Below are positions 52,894-61,734 of a DNA stretch of 64,000 bases, piece by piece. The stretch lies in assembly GCA_023229845.1 (NCBI GenBank), contig JALNYK010000003.1:109255-173254 (forward strand), read 5' to 3'. The DNA is from Gallionella sp. Its GTDB lineage: Bacteria > Pseudomonadota > Gammaproteobacteria > Burkholderiales > Gallionellaceae. The translations under genes and the position numbers were made by a program. The notes under the pieces are model-generated. The model had not been told where the DNA came from. It saw only the letters and a program-made list of their open reading frames with translations, and made no database searches. How positions within the stretch are numbered: position 1 is the first letter of the stretch; the number at the start of each line of letters is the position of its first letter.

Positions 52894-53925
52894 ATGGACA
52901 CCATCCTCGTCCTGGCCATCGCGACCATCGTCGTGGTGCTGATGTTCGAATACACCAACGGTTTCCACGACGCCGCCAACATCATCGCCACGGTGATCGC
53001 CTCGCGGGCGATGACGCCAGTGCAGGCGGTGATGGTGGTCGCCTTCTTCGAATTCCTGGGGCCGCTGCTCGGCGGCACCGCAGTCGCCAACACCATAGGC
53101 AAGTTCGTCACGCTGGACGACCTCGACCGGGTGACGGCGCTGACTATCGTGTTCTGCGGGCTGCTGGGCGCGATCGCGTGGAATCTGCTGACCTGGTGGC
53201 GCGGCATCCCCTCCTCGTCCTCGCATGCGCTGGTCGGGGGGCTGGCCGGCGTCGTGGTGGTTGCCGCGGGCGCCAACCATGTCTCCTGGGGATTCGCGGA
53301 ACTGATGCACGGCGAACTGACCGGCGTAGCCAAGGTGCTGGTCGCGCTGATCCTCTCGCCCATCATCGGCTTCTGGGTCGGCTATACCTTGCACAAGATC
53401 ATGATGGCGCTGCTGCGCGGCGCGCATCCCTCGATCAACCGCGACCTGCGCCACCTGCAGTTCGTCACTTCGGCGGGCCTCGCGTTCTCGCATGGCGCGA
53501 ACGACGCGCAGAAGAGCATGGGCATACTCACCCTCGTATTGGTGCTCGGCGGCTTCATCCCCACCTTCGACGTGCCGTTCTGGGTGATGCTGGCCTGCTC
53601 GATGACCATCACGCTGGGCATCCTCTCCGGCGGCTGGCAGATCGTGCGCACGCTGGGCTTTTCCATTTACAAGATACGTCCGCTGCACGCGCTGGACTCG
53701 CAGATGACCGCCGCCAGCGTGATCTTCGCCTCGTCGCTGGCGGGCGCGCCGGTCTCGACGACGCATGTGGTTGCCTCGTCCATCATGGGCATAGGCGCGT
53801 CGGAACGCCCGAAGGCCGTGCGCTGGGGCAAGGCGCGCGAAATCGTCACCACCTGGCTGATCACCATACCCGGCGCGGCACTGATGTCCATCGGCTGCTA
53901 CCTTGTCGCCCAAATGTTCCTCTGA
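52894..53925 (+). CDS. pit: PiT-family low-affinity phosphate transporter
   Basis: The 343-residue protein takes up metal-phosphate by ion symport. It has about ten membrane helices and the two inverted PiT signatures: EYTNGFHDAANIIATVIASR near the start and FSHGANDAQKSMGIL in the second half. GAGAGGAAAC precedes the start. It is followed 11 bases later by a DUF47 protein, the usual partner. Confidence 0.94.
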   Translation: MDTILVLAIATIVVVLMFEYTNGFHDAANIIATVIASRAMTPVQAVMVVAFFEFLGPLLGGTAVANTIGKFVTLDDLDRVTALTIVFCGLLGAIAWNLLTWWRGIPSSSSHALVGGLAGVVVVAAGANHVSWGFAELMHGELTGVAKVLVALILSPIIGFWVGYTLHKIMMALLRGAHPSINRDLRHLQFVTSAGLAFSHGANDAQKSMGILTLVLVLGGFIPTFDVPFWVMLACSMTITLGILSGGWQIVRTLGFSIYKIRPLHALDSQMTAASVIFASSLAGAPVSTTHVVASSIMGIGASERPKAVRWGKAREIVTTWLITIPGAALMSIGCYLVAQMFL

Positions 53926-53936
53926 GGAGAACGACC

Positions 53937-54578
53937 ATGAACGATGCTTCCAAGACCCTGCTCGCGATTATCCTGGACCGCGTCTTCCCAAAGATGCCGG
54001 ACTTCTTCACGATGCTGTCCGAGCAGAACATCCAGGTCACGCACACCGTCGACCTGCTGGTCGACTACATGGAGCACGGCGACCCGGCCATCGCCGACGC
54101 ACTGAAGCAGAACGTGCACGAGGCCGACGTCATCAAGGTGCGCAACCTGCATGAGCTGAACGAGGCGTTCTCCACACCCATCGACCGCGAGGACATCTAC
54201 CGCGCGATCATGAGCCTCGACGACATCGTGATGTACTGCAAGACCACGGTGCACGAGATGGATGTACTGGGCGTCACGCCGGACAATTTCATGCGCGACA
54301 TCTCGCGCCACATCAAGGAAGGCGTGGATGCGCTGGCCGTCGGCTTCGCCAAGCTGAGCACCAAGCCTGCCGACGCCGCGCACGACGCCGATGCCGCGCG
54401 CAAGGCAGAGCGCCATGCCGAGAAGCTCTATCGCGTCGCGCTGCCCATCCTGTTCGAGGGCGACGACTACGTGAACATGTTCAAGCGCCGCGAGATCTAC
54501 CGCCACCTGACCAACGCCGCCCAGCACATGGCGCAATGCGCCAACACGCTGCACGACATCGTGGTCAAGATCAGCTAG
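53937..54578 (+). CDS. DUF47 PhoU-like regulator of the PiT transporter
   Basis: The 213-residue, all-helical protein belongs to the DUF47/TIGR00153 family of PhoU-like proteins found downstream of pit genes; RREIYRHLTNAAQHMAQCANTLHDI at the end is the typical metal-binding helix pair (positions about 188-210). Such proteins are thought to modulate phosphate uptake. TGAGGAGAACGACC precedes the ATG at 53937. Confidence 0.9.
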   Translation: MNDASKTLLAIILDRVFPKMPDFFTMLSEQNIQVTHTVDLLVDYMEHGDPAIADALKQNVHEADVIKVRNLHELNEAFSTPIDREDIYRAIMSLDDIVMYCKTTVHEMDVLGVTPDNFMRDISRHIKEGVDALAVGFAKLSTKPADAAHDADAARKAERHAEKLYRVALPILFEGDDYVNMFKRREIYRHLTNAAQHMAQCANTLHDIVVKIS

Positions 54579-54599
54579 CGACCATTTCCCCCAGGCACC

Positions 54600-57263
54600 A
54601 TGAACCGAGCAAACGACACCCCGCAGACCGCAGAAAAACACACGCCGATGATGCAGCAGTATTTCCGCATCAAGGCCGAACACGCCGACAAGCTGCTGTT
54701 CTACCGCATGGGCGACTTCTACGAGCTGTTCCACGACGACGCGGTGCGCGTCGCCAAGCTGCTCGACATCACGCTGACCCAGCGCGGCGCCTCCAACGGC
54801 AACCCGATCAAGATGGCGGGCGTGCCCTATCACGCCGCCGAGCAATACCTCGCACGCTTGGTGAAGATGGGCGAATCGGTCGCGATCTGCGAACAGATCG
54901 GCGACCCGGCGACCAGCAAGGGCCCGGTAGAGCGCAAGGTCGTACGCATCGTCACGCCCGGCACGGTCACCGACTCCGCCTTGCTGGAAGAGAAGCGCGA
55001 CAGCCTGCTGCTCGCGCTGCATATACGTCGCGGCAAGCTGGGGCTGGCCTGGCTGAACCTCGCCTCGGGCCAATTCCACGTCTGCGAGACCGCGCCCGAG
55101 AACCTCGCCGCCGAACTGGAACGCCTGCAGCCTTCCGAAATCCTGCACGCCGAAGACAGCGCGCCGCAGATCGCGGGCCGTGTCGCGCTGAAGTCGCTGC
55201 CGGAGTGGCACTTCGAACTGGAGACCGCGCGCCGTGCGCTGTGCCAGCAATTCGCAACCATCGATCTCGCCGGCTTCGGCTGCGACGATTTCACCGCAGG
55301 CATCGAGGCCGCGGGCGCGTTGCTCGGCTACGCCAGGCTCACCCAAGGCCAGGCCATCAGCCATATCCGCGGCATGCAGGTGTACAGCGCCGACCGCTAC
55401 GTGCGCATGGACGCGAGCACGCGGCGCAACCTGGAGATCACCCAGACCCTGCGCGGCGAACCCGCGCCGACGCTGCTGTCGCTTCTCGACACCTGCGCGA
55501 CCAACATGGGCAGCCGCCAGCTGGCGAACTGGCTGCACCACCCGCTACGCGACCGGAATATCCTGCGCGCGCGGCTGGATGCGGTGGACGCATTACTCCC
55601 CTCTCCCACCAGTGGGGAGAGCGTAGCGAGGGGGGCGAAGCCGGTTGGGGGAGAGGGTTATCGCAAGGTCCACGAACAGCTCAAGCCCAGCGTAGACGTC
55701 GAGCGCATCACCGCCCGCATCGCGCTGAAGTCCGCCCGCCCGCGCGACCTCTCCGGCCTGCGCGACACGCTTAAGCTGCTCCCCGGGGTACGCACCTCCC
55801 TGCCCCCTCTCCCTTCAAGGGAGAGGGCTGGGGAGAGGGTGGAAACGTCAAGCTTGCTGCTAACCTTGGCCGATGCACTGCAGGCCGATGCAGCGCTGAT
55901 CGAACTGCTGCAGAAGACGCTAAAGCCCGAGCCCTCCTCCGTCCTCCGCGAAGGCGGCGTCATCGCCGACGGCTACGATGCCGAGTTGGACGAGCTGCGC
56001 GGCATCCAGACCAACTGCGGCGACTTCCTGCTGGCACTCGAAGCGCGCGAGCGCGAGCGCACCGGCATCGACAAGCTGAAGGTCGAATACAACCGGGTGC
56101 ACGGCTTCTACATCGAGGTCAGCGTCGCCAATGCGGACAAGGTGCCTGACGACTACCGCCGCCGCCAGACGCTGAAGAACGCCGAACGCTACATCACGCC
56201 GGAACTGAAGGCGTTCGAGGACAAGGCGCTGTCGGCTAACGACCGCGCGCTGGCGCGCGAGAAATACCTCTACGACCAGTTGCTGGACAGCCTCGCGCCG
56301 TCCATCCCCCAACTGCAGCGCATCGCCGCGGCCATCGCCGAACTAGACGTGCTCGCGACCTTCGCCGAACGAGCCGCGACGCTGAACTTCAGCGCACCCC
56401 AGTTTTCCGACGACGCGCAGATCGCGATCAAGCAGGGCCGTCACCCGGTGGTCGAGGCGCAGATCAGGGACCAGTCCGGGCAGTTCACGCCGAACGACAC
56501 CCAGCTTTCCGACAGCCGCCGCATGCTGCTGATCACCGGCCCGAACATGGGCGGTAAATCCACCTATATGCGCCAGGTCGCGATCATCGCGCTGCTCGCC
56601 CATGTCGGCTGCTTCGTGCCCGCGCAGGAAGCGGTGCTCGGCGAGATCGACCAGATATTCACCCGCATCGGCGCATCGGACGACCTCGCCTCCGGCCGCT
56701 CCACCTTCATGGTCGAGATGACCGAGGCCGCGAACATCCTGCACAACGCGACTGAAAAAAGCCTGGTGCTGGTCGACGAGATCGGCCGCGGCACCAGCAC
56801 CTTCGACGGCCTCGCGCTGGCCTACGCGATCGCGCGCCACCTGCTGGAGAATAACCGCAGCTATACCCTGTTCGCCACGCACTACTTCGAGCTGACAAGG
56901 CTCGCCGAAGAATTCGCCCAGCTCGCCAATGTGCATCTGGCCGCCGTCGAACACCAGCACAGCATCGTGTTCCTGCACAGCGTCAACGAGGGTGCGGCCA
57001 GCCAGAGCTATGGCCTGCAGGTCGCCGCGCTCGCCGGCGTGCCGAACGGCGTCATCCGCAACGCGAAGAAACAACTGGTGCGACTGGAACAACAGAGCGC
57101 CGCCCAGAACCCGCAAGGCGACCTGTTCGCCGCCCCGCCGCCGTATGCAGCACCGGAGCCGGAAGAGCATCCGCTGGTCGCGGCACTACGCGATCTGCAG
57201 CCGGACGACTTGAGTCCGAGGGATGCGCTGGAGAGGATTTATCAGTTGAAGAAGCTGCTATGA
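54600..57263 (+). CDS. mutS: DNA mismatch repair protein MutS, with two repeat-derived insertions
   Basis: MutS recognises mismatches and recruits MutL. The 887-residue protein has the mismatch-binding FYRMGDFYELF motif near residue 40, the ATPase P-loop TGPNMGGKSTYMRQ, LVLVDEIGRGTSTFDG, and FATHYFELTRL. Two stretches have no equivalent in E. coli MutS: residues about 333-354 (LPSPTSGESVARGAKPVGG...) and about 401-414 (LPPLPSRERAGERVE). Both are encoded by dispersed GGGAGAGG palindromes, in frame and without stop codons, in the core domain. The conserved residues on both sides are intact, so function is plausible. Confidence 0.95.
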   Translation: MNRANDTPQTAEKHTPMMQQYFRIKAEHADKLLFYRMGDFYELFHDDAVRVAKLLDITLTQRGASNGNPIKMAGVPYHAAEQYLARLVKMGESVAICEQIGDPATSKGPVERKVVRIVTPGTVTDSALLEEKRDSLLLALHIRRGKLGLAWLNLASGQFHVCETAPENLAAELERLQPSEILHAEDSAPQIAGRVALKSLPEWHFELETARRALCQQFATIDLAGFGCDDFTAGIEAAGALLGYARLTQGQAISHIRGMQVYSADRYVRMDASTRRNLEITQTLRGEPAPTLLSLLDTCATNMGSRQLANWLHHPLRDRNILRARLDAVDALLPSPTSGESVARGAKPVGGEGYRKVHEQLKPSVDVERITARIALKSARPRDLSGLRDTLKLLPGVRTSLPPLPSRERAGERVETSSLLLTLADALQADAALIELLQKTLKPEPSSVLREGGVIADGYDAELDELRGIQTNCGDFLLALEARERERTGIDKLKVEYNRVHGFYIEVSVANADKVPDDYRRRQTLKNAERYITPELKAFEDKALSANDRALAREKYLYDQLLDSLAPSIPQLQRIAAAIAELDVLATFAERAATLNFSAPQFSDDAQIAIKQGRHPVVEAQIRDQSGQFTPNDTQLSDSRRMLLITGPNMGGKSTYMRQVAIIALLAHVGCFVPAQEAVLGEIDQIFTRIGASDDLASGRSTFMVEMTEAANILHNATEKSLVLVDEIGRGTSTFDGLALAYAIARHLLENNRSYTLFATHYFELTRLAEEFAQLANVHLAAVEHQHSIVFLHSVNEGAASQSYGLQVAALAGVPNGVIRNAKKQLVRLEQQSAAQNPQGDLFAAPPPYAAPEPEEHPLVAALRDLQPDDLSPRDALERIYQLKKLL
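55599..55661. repeat. CCCTCTCCC/GGGAGAGGG palindrome inside mutS (copy 1)
   Basis: CCCCTCTCCCACC-a-gtGGGGAGAG (55599-55622) followed by TTGGGGGAGAGGGTTA (to 55661). It shares its arms with 55802-55842 and 32838-32876 and is read in frame as LPSPTSGE...GGEG. Confidence 0.8.
55802..55842. repeat. CCCTCTCCC/GGGAGAGGG palindrome inside mutS (copy 2)
   Basis: CCCTCTCCCTTcAAGGGAGAGGG is a near-perfect hairpin, followed by CTGGGGAGAGGGTGG, the same tail as in the subunit E copy. It is read in frame as PLPSRERAGERVE. Confidence 0.85.
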
Positions 57264-57304
57264 GCCACAGCTAGTTTGGAACTATTCATCCAGTAATGCC
57301 CAAC

Positions 57305-58144
57305 TTATATCTTGTCAAAATTTAAGCAGTAATTAGCAGGATCGGCAGTGGCTTTAAATAGCACAGCCCGCGACAAATTTGGGATAGATGCCATCGCTAT
57401 TTTCACTTGATCTACAGCTTCAGGTTTTGCCCGGCATCCTATGATTACCTTGGTCACCGATTCCGGAGGGTAAGAGAACAAGTGAATCGGTCCCGCTTCA
57501 GTTTGCTCAATCTCTGCCTTATCTAATTGAGCAAACATCCGCCACTCCTTTTCGCATTCCCAATCTTCACCTTTAGTGAGAAGAATATCCTCACTCGTCA
57601 ATCCAGACCAATTCAGCTTGGGGCGACTGCCATGGTAAATCACCGGCTTCAAATGACGAGGGGTTCCGGCATTTTCATCCGAGTTTTGGAAATAGGGATG
57701 AGTTGCATCGAACCCAATAACCATCCCTTGATGTTTATCTCCGTAATGAGCCCACATCGTCAAATTTTCGTGACTTTCGGTGAGGCAAAGAATGCCGACA
57801 ATTTCTTCCAACCTATCTTCAAAGGCTTTTCTCAGATGCGGCGCAAGTGTTTGTGTACCAGTCTGAGCATCCGACTCAGGCCAAAGCCTTTTCTTAGTTA
57901 ATTCGACATACCGTTCATAGGGAAGCGATGCTTTCATAAATAACGGGAACCCTTGATGTTCGGACTCCAATATTTGGGGAAGCCTCTCCATATTGGGATC
58001 AAGTTCATCCGATGGTGCAAACCCGGCAATGTTAGGCTTCAACTCAAATGGGTCGTTAAATTTTTGTGGTGGTGAGAAACAAATTCGGCCAGTTTGAAGA
58101 ACATCCAAACCAACGGATAATTTGAGATATTTATAGAGTTCCAT
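57305..58144 (-). CDS. DUF2971 family protein
   Basis: The 279-residue protein starts MELYKYLKLSVGLDVLQTG, followed by FSPPQKFNDPFELKPN, LCLTESHENLTMWAHYGDKHQGMVIGF and GEDWECEKEWRMF, the usual landmarks of DUF2971. No biochemical role is known; members often occur in accessory and defence-rich regions. Base composition is clearly more AT-rich than in the neighbours, which suggests recent transfer. The stop is 42 bp from the convergent mutS stop. No strong ribosome site is visible at the start. Confidence 0.8.
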   Translation of the reverse strand: MELYKYLKLSVGLDVLQTGRICFSPPQKFNDPFELKPNIAGFAPSDELDPNMERLPQILESEHQGFPLFMKASLPYERYVELTKKRLWPESDAQTGTQTLAPHLRKAFEDRLEEIVGILCLTESHENLTMWAHYGDKHQGMVIGFDATHPYFQNSDENAGTPRHLKPVIYHGSRPKLNWSGLTSEDILLTKGEDWECEKEWRMFAQLDKAEIEQTEAGPIHLFSYPPESVTKVIIGCRAKPEAVDQVKIAMASIPNLSRAVLFKATADPANYCLNFDKI

Positions 58145-58155
58145 GGTGTATGGGA

Positions 58156-58539
58156 TCAGTTCAAACTCGTCTTCGCTTCCTGCAATACTTCCAGCAAATC
58201 AGGCTTGCCGGCAGCCACAACCGCATCGCGCAGATGTTTGTGATTAGGGAAAGACGGCAGGCCTGGAAAGTGCGGTGTGTTGTCGTAGCGAAACACCAAC
58301 TCGTTGTTCGCACGTTGCAGATGGTAGCGATACCCCAACGTTGTCAGCGCGCCGTTTACGACGACGAGCGCTTCGTTGATCTCCAGCAATGCGCCGTTAT
58401 CGAAGCGTAGCCGGATGCGCAGGTTGGCGCGCTGAGCGGTGAGGATTTCTTCTGTGTAGTTTTCCGTATAGGCAGGCAATCTGGCGACTGCCGCCTCGAC
58501 TGCAGCGAAATACAGCTCTATCGAATCATGCGGCGACAC
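58156..58539 (-). CDS. TumE-like toxin (DUF6516)
   Basis: The product is about 127 residues. It resembles the DUF6516/TumE family: ANLRIRLRFDNGALLEINEALVV, then GYRYHLQRANNELVFRYDNTPHFP and PSFPNHKH near the end. Members are toxins of two-gene systems. I chose the GTG at 58539, which overlaps the upstream partner by 14 bases, as is common in toxin-antitoxin pairs; a longer in-frame ATG lies at 58590. The family assignment is from memory of these motifs. Confidence 0.65.
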   Translation of the reverse strand: MSPHDSIELYFAAVEAAVARLPAYTENYTEEILTAQRANLRIRLRFDNGALLEINEALVVVNGALTTLGYRYHLQRANNELVFRYDNTPHFPGLPSFPNHKHLRDAVVAAGKPDLLEVLQEAKTSLN

Positions 58540-58756
58540 GCAACTGGCTTTCCAGTTCTTGATGCAGCGCGACGTAGTGCTGGTAGGCATTCGCCCATTC
58601 GACCGATTCCACCTCGTCGTTGATCAGGCCTTTCTGGTAACGATCGAAGAATGTTTCCGAATCCATGCCGCGCCGGTTTTCGTACAGGCTGAGCTGCTTG
58701 CTCACTGCCACCAGGGCATCTAGAGGCAAGGTATAAATTTCGCGTTGTTTTTTCAT
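58526..58756 (-). CDS. Putative antitoxin partner of the TumE-like toxin
   Basis: The 76-residue acidic, helical protein starts MKKQREIYTLPLDALVAVSKQLS and contains RRGMDSETFFDRYQKG. This fits the small protein that normally precedes DUF6516 toxins. AGGAGG lies six bases before the ATG at 58756; the ATG at 58762 directly abuts the AGGAGG and is less likely. Confidence 0.6.
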   Translation of the reverse strand: MKKQREIYTLPLDALVAVSKQLSLYENRRGMDSETFFDRYQKGLINDEVESVEWANAYQHYVALHQELESQLRVAA

Positions 58757-58854
58757 GTGCATCCTCCTGTTATCCGTTCACCGCAGCCGCTGGAGTTGGA
58801 CGTTGCACAGAGTATAGCCCGATGGGATTGCGCCTGCCATCGGCGCATCAACCT

Positions 58855-59967
58855 CTACCCCGCCCGCAACAGCAGTATCTTCCCGAACGACTGCAGACCC
58901 ACCACTTCTTGCAGCACCACCCCGCTCTGATCGAACAGCTGCCGCCATTCCACCAGCGTCCTTTCTCGACCGCGCGTAGCCATGAACATCTGCATGTCGA
59001 ACGCGGCGCTGGCCGTGTCGGCTTGCGCATCGGGCATGACCATTTCCATCACAGCGATGGTGGCGCCGCTGCCGGCGGCGTTCGCCACGTTGCGTAGCGC
59101 GGCAATACATTCATCGTCGCCGAAGCCGTGCAACACGGCGCTCAGCAGGTAGATGTCCCTGCTGCCATGCGCCTGCGGCACGGAAGCGAACACGTCGCCC
59201 GCCGTGTAGCTTATGCGCTGCAGCAGCGCCGCATCTTCGCGGCCTTGCCAGTATTCCGCCGCGCCCGCGATGACCTGCGGCCTGTCCACCACCAGCGCCC
59301 TGAGGTGCGGGTGGCGCTTGAGGATGGCAAGGGATTTGCTGCCCTTTGACCCGCCCACGTCGATGATGCGCTCGAAGCGGCTCCAGTCGAAATCGGTGGC
59401 GAAGCTGTCGCCCGCGAGCGCTTCTACGCTGTCCATCGCCCTAGCGAACAACGCGTCGAACTCTGGATGCGCGTCCTGGTAGGCATAGAACTCCTGCCCG
59501 TGCGCGAGCACGAACGGAATGCCGCCGCTACGCACGCCCTGCTCCAGCTGCTCGAACCAGGGGCGGCTCATCTCCTGCGAGTTGTGCATGAGGATCATGT
59601 CGCGCACGTTCTGCGGATCGCCTTCGCGCAGGCAGTTTGAGAGCTTATTGTTGCGGAAGTGGCGCGGTGCCACTTCCTCGAACACACCTATTGCGGCGAG
59701 CATGCGCAGCAGCCGGTAGGTCGCATCCGGGTGGGCATGGGCGCGCACGGCGATCTCTTCCACCGGGAGTTCCCCGTCCGCGAGCAGGGTGGCAATGTCC
59801 AGCCGCGCCGCGACGTACAGCGCGCGCGATTGCCAGAACGAGGAGCCAATCTGCACGAGACGGAACGGTGGCGGCGTGATCCTGTTGGGCAGATTCTGCA
59901 GCCATGCGCCGAACTTCATTGCCACGGCGAAGAGGCGGACGGAGATGGCATTCCTTTGAAGGGACAT
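58855..59967 (-). CDS. SAM-dependent O-methyltransferase (hydroxyindole/caffeate type)
   Basis: The 370-residue protein has an N-terminal dimerisation winged helix (about 40-120; VEEIAVRAHAHPDATYRLLRMLAAIGVF) and a class I methyltransferase domain with the SAM motif RIIDVGGSKGSKSLAIL. It includes LLSAVLHGFGDDECIAALRNV, where the family has its catalytic H-x-W-x-D stretch; here the residue after the His-Gly is Phe, not Trp. The substrate is unknown. It lies 11 bases after a TetR regulator, with AAAGGAAACAC before the start. Confidence 0.87.
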   Translation of the reverse strand: MSLQRNAISVRLFAVAMKFGAWLQNLPNRITPPPFRLVQIGSSFWQSRALYVAARLDIATLLADGELPVEEIAVRAHAHPDATYRLLRMLAAIGVFEEVAPRHFRNNKLSNCLREGDPQNVRDMILMHNSQEMSRPWFEQLEQGVRSGGIPFVLAHGQEFYAYQDAHPEFDALFARAMDSVEALAGDSFATDFDWSRFERIIDVGGSKGSKSLAILKRHPHLRALVVDRPQVIAGAAEYWQGREDAALLQRISYTAGDVFASVPQAHGSRDIYLLSAVLHGFGDDECIAALRNVANAAGSGATIAVMEMVMPDAQADTASAAFDMQMFMATRGRERTLVEWRQLFDQSGVVLQEVVGLQSFGKILLLRAG

Positions 59968-59978
59968 GTGTTTCCTTT

Positions 59979-60584
59979 CTAGCTGCGCTGGACGGCCATA
60001 CCCGCAGCCAGCAGCCTGCCGTTGAAGGCGGCGAGTTCGTTGAAAAAGGTCTCGTCCAACTGCTCGCCCAATTGTTCCTCGACGATGTCTTTTAGCAGTA
60101 TGGGGGTCATGGCAAGGCTGACGAAGGACATGCGCACAACGTCGGGGTTGAGCGCAGCATCGATCTGCCCGCCTGCCTTGAATTCTTCCACCTTCCGCAC
60201 ACCGCTCGTCCGTCCGCGTTCCAGCAGTTGCAGCACGAAGCGGCGGCCCGGCCCCTGGTTGAGCGCGAGTATCTTGAGAATGAGCTTGGGGAACTCGGGA
60301 TGTTTGCGCATGGTGTCGTAATAGAGGCGCAGAAATTCGGCGAAGCCGCCGACATTGGACATCATCGAGCCATCGAACAGATCCAGCAGCGGCTTGAGCG
60401 TCTCGCGAATCATCTCCTCGTACAGGCCCTCCTTGTTGCCGAAGTAGTAGCGGATCATCGAGATGTTGGCGCCCGCCTTGTCGGCGATCATGCGCGTGGT
60501 GACCTTGTGGTATTCGTCGGCCAGGAAGCATTCCAGCGCGGCCTTGAGCAGACGCGCGTAGACCGGATCTTGTTTGTCATTCAT
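59979..60584 (-). CDS. TetR family transcriptional regulator
   Basis: The 201-residue protein has the TetR helix-turn-helix at about 10-55 (YHKVTTRMIADKAGANISMIRYYFGNKEGLYEEMI) and a helical ligand domain like that of CerR/YbiH-type members. It is followed by the methyltransferase gene and is probably the repressor of both. CAGGAGAAAACG precedes the ATG at 60584. Two inverted repeats lie 44-92 bp upstream. Confidence 0.92.
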   Translation of the reverse strand: MNDKQDPVYARLLKAALECFLADEYHKVTTRMIADKAGANISMIRYYFGNKEGLYEEMIRETLKPLLDLFDGSMMSNVGGFAEFLRLYYDTMRKHPEFPKLILKILALNQGPGRRFVLQLLERGRTSGVRKVEEFKAGGQIDAALNPDVVRMSFVSLAMTPILLKDIVEEQLGEQLDETFFNELAAFNGRLLAAGMAVQRS

Positions 60585-60627
60585 CGTTTTCTCCTGCACT
60601 TGAGATGCATGCAGGTTAGCACCACAC

Positions 60628-60676
60628 ACATGACATCATGTCTATTTCATCAATCAAAACAGGCAGTTTGATTGAT
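60628..60676 (-). promoter_or_regulatory. Putative TetR operators
   Basis: Two perfect inverted repeats lie upstream of the TetR gene: ACATGA-ca-TCATGT (60628-60641) and ATCAATCAAA-N8-TTTGATTGAT (60649-60676). The second is a 28-bp site, a typical size for a TetR dimer pair. They are the best candidates for autorepression. Confidence 0.55.
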
Positions 60677-60820
60677 CTCCCAATGATCATTTCTGGTGAA
60701 CACAACCGAAAGCAGGTTGCTGCACCGGCAGGGGGCAGGATCGCAAGACCGTCATCGCCTTGCTCTTCACTTCGCCAGCGTATAAATTGACGCATCCGAT
60801 ATTCCTGCGAGGCATTTGAA

Positions 60821-61507
60821 ATGTCCGACCGCTACTTCACCAAGCAGACCTTCGCCTTCCTCGAAGCGCTCGCCGAAAACAACAGCCGCGAGTGGTTCGA
60901 GGAACACAAACAGGATTACGAGGATTTCGTGCGCACGCCCGCGCTGGATTTCATCGGCGACATGTCGGGCGAGATGCCGGCAATCTCGCGGCACTTTCTG
61001 GCGCAGCCTAAGAAGGTGGGCGGTTCGCTGATGCGCGTGCAGCGCGACACGCGTTTTTCCCGCGACAAGACGCCGTACAAGACCAACATCGGCATCCAGT
61101 TCCGCCACGAGGTGGGCAAGGATGTGCATGCACCGGGCTATTACCTGCATATAGCACCGGACGAATGTTTCCTCGCGATTGGCCTGTGGCGTCCGAAAGC
61201 GGACGCGCTGTTCAGGATACGCAGTGCCATCGTCGAACATCCCGATGCCTGGATCGCGGCGCGCGATGACAAGGCATTCCGCGAACATTTCACGTTGGAA
61301 GGCGATGCGCTCGTCAACGCGCCGCGCGGCTTCGCAAAAGACCACCCTCTGGTGGAGGATTTGAAGCGCAAGGACTTCATTGGCATGGCCGCACTGAGCG
61401 AATCCGCGGCGACCTCGAAGAAGCTGCGCCCGCTGGTGGTGGAGCGATTCCGGCAGGCCGCGCCTTATATGGAGTTTCTGTGCCGCGCGCAGGGATTGCG
61501 CTTCTGA
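60821..61507 (+). CDS. DUF2461 (TIGR02453) family protein
   Basis: The 228-residue protein begins RYFTKQTFAFLEALAENNSREWFEEHKQDYE and has RDTRFSRDKTPYKTNIGIQFRH and a GYYLHIAPDECFLAIGLWRP segment, the DUF2461 signature. No function is established; the HKQDY and KTPYKT elements are the conserved basic sites. It is divergent from the TetR gene. Confidence 0.9.
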   Translation: MSDRYFTKQTFAFLEALAENNSREWFEEHKQDYEDFVRTPALDFIGDMSGEMPAISRHFLAQPKKVGGSLMRVQRDTRFSRDKTPYKTNIGIQFRHEVGKDVHAPGYYLHIAPDECFLAIGLWRPKADALFRIRSAIVEHPDAWIAARDDKAFREHFTLEGDALVNAPRGFAKDHPLVEDLKRKDFIGMAALSESAATSKKLRPLVVERFRQAAPYMEFLCRAQGLRF

Positions 61508-61734
61508 CCCCTGATGCCTGTTCGCACCGCGAATACGAAAACCATATCCGCAGCGCAAGAATATGCACTGCCCCCATCCATCTACACAATACTGCGCAGG
61601 TCTCTCTTCCCTCGACTAAGCCATGTTGCCCGTACCCGTTTTTATCGCTCGTCCATAGTCATACAATGAACCGTCGTGATATGGCGATGTCTCATTTGCC
61701 TATCTTGTTCTTTCACTCAATGAAGGAGACGATC

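Noticed and set aside
52267..53913. A 548-codon open frame opposite suhB and pit
   Set aside because: Both plus-strand genes are complete and recognisable; the antisense product is low-complexity in His, Gln, Arg and Asp.
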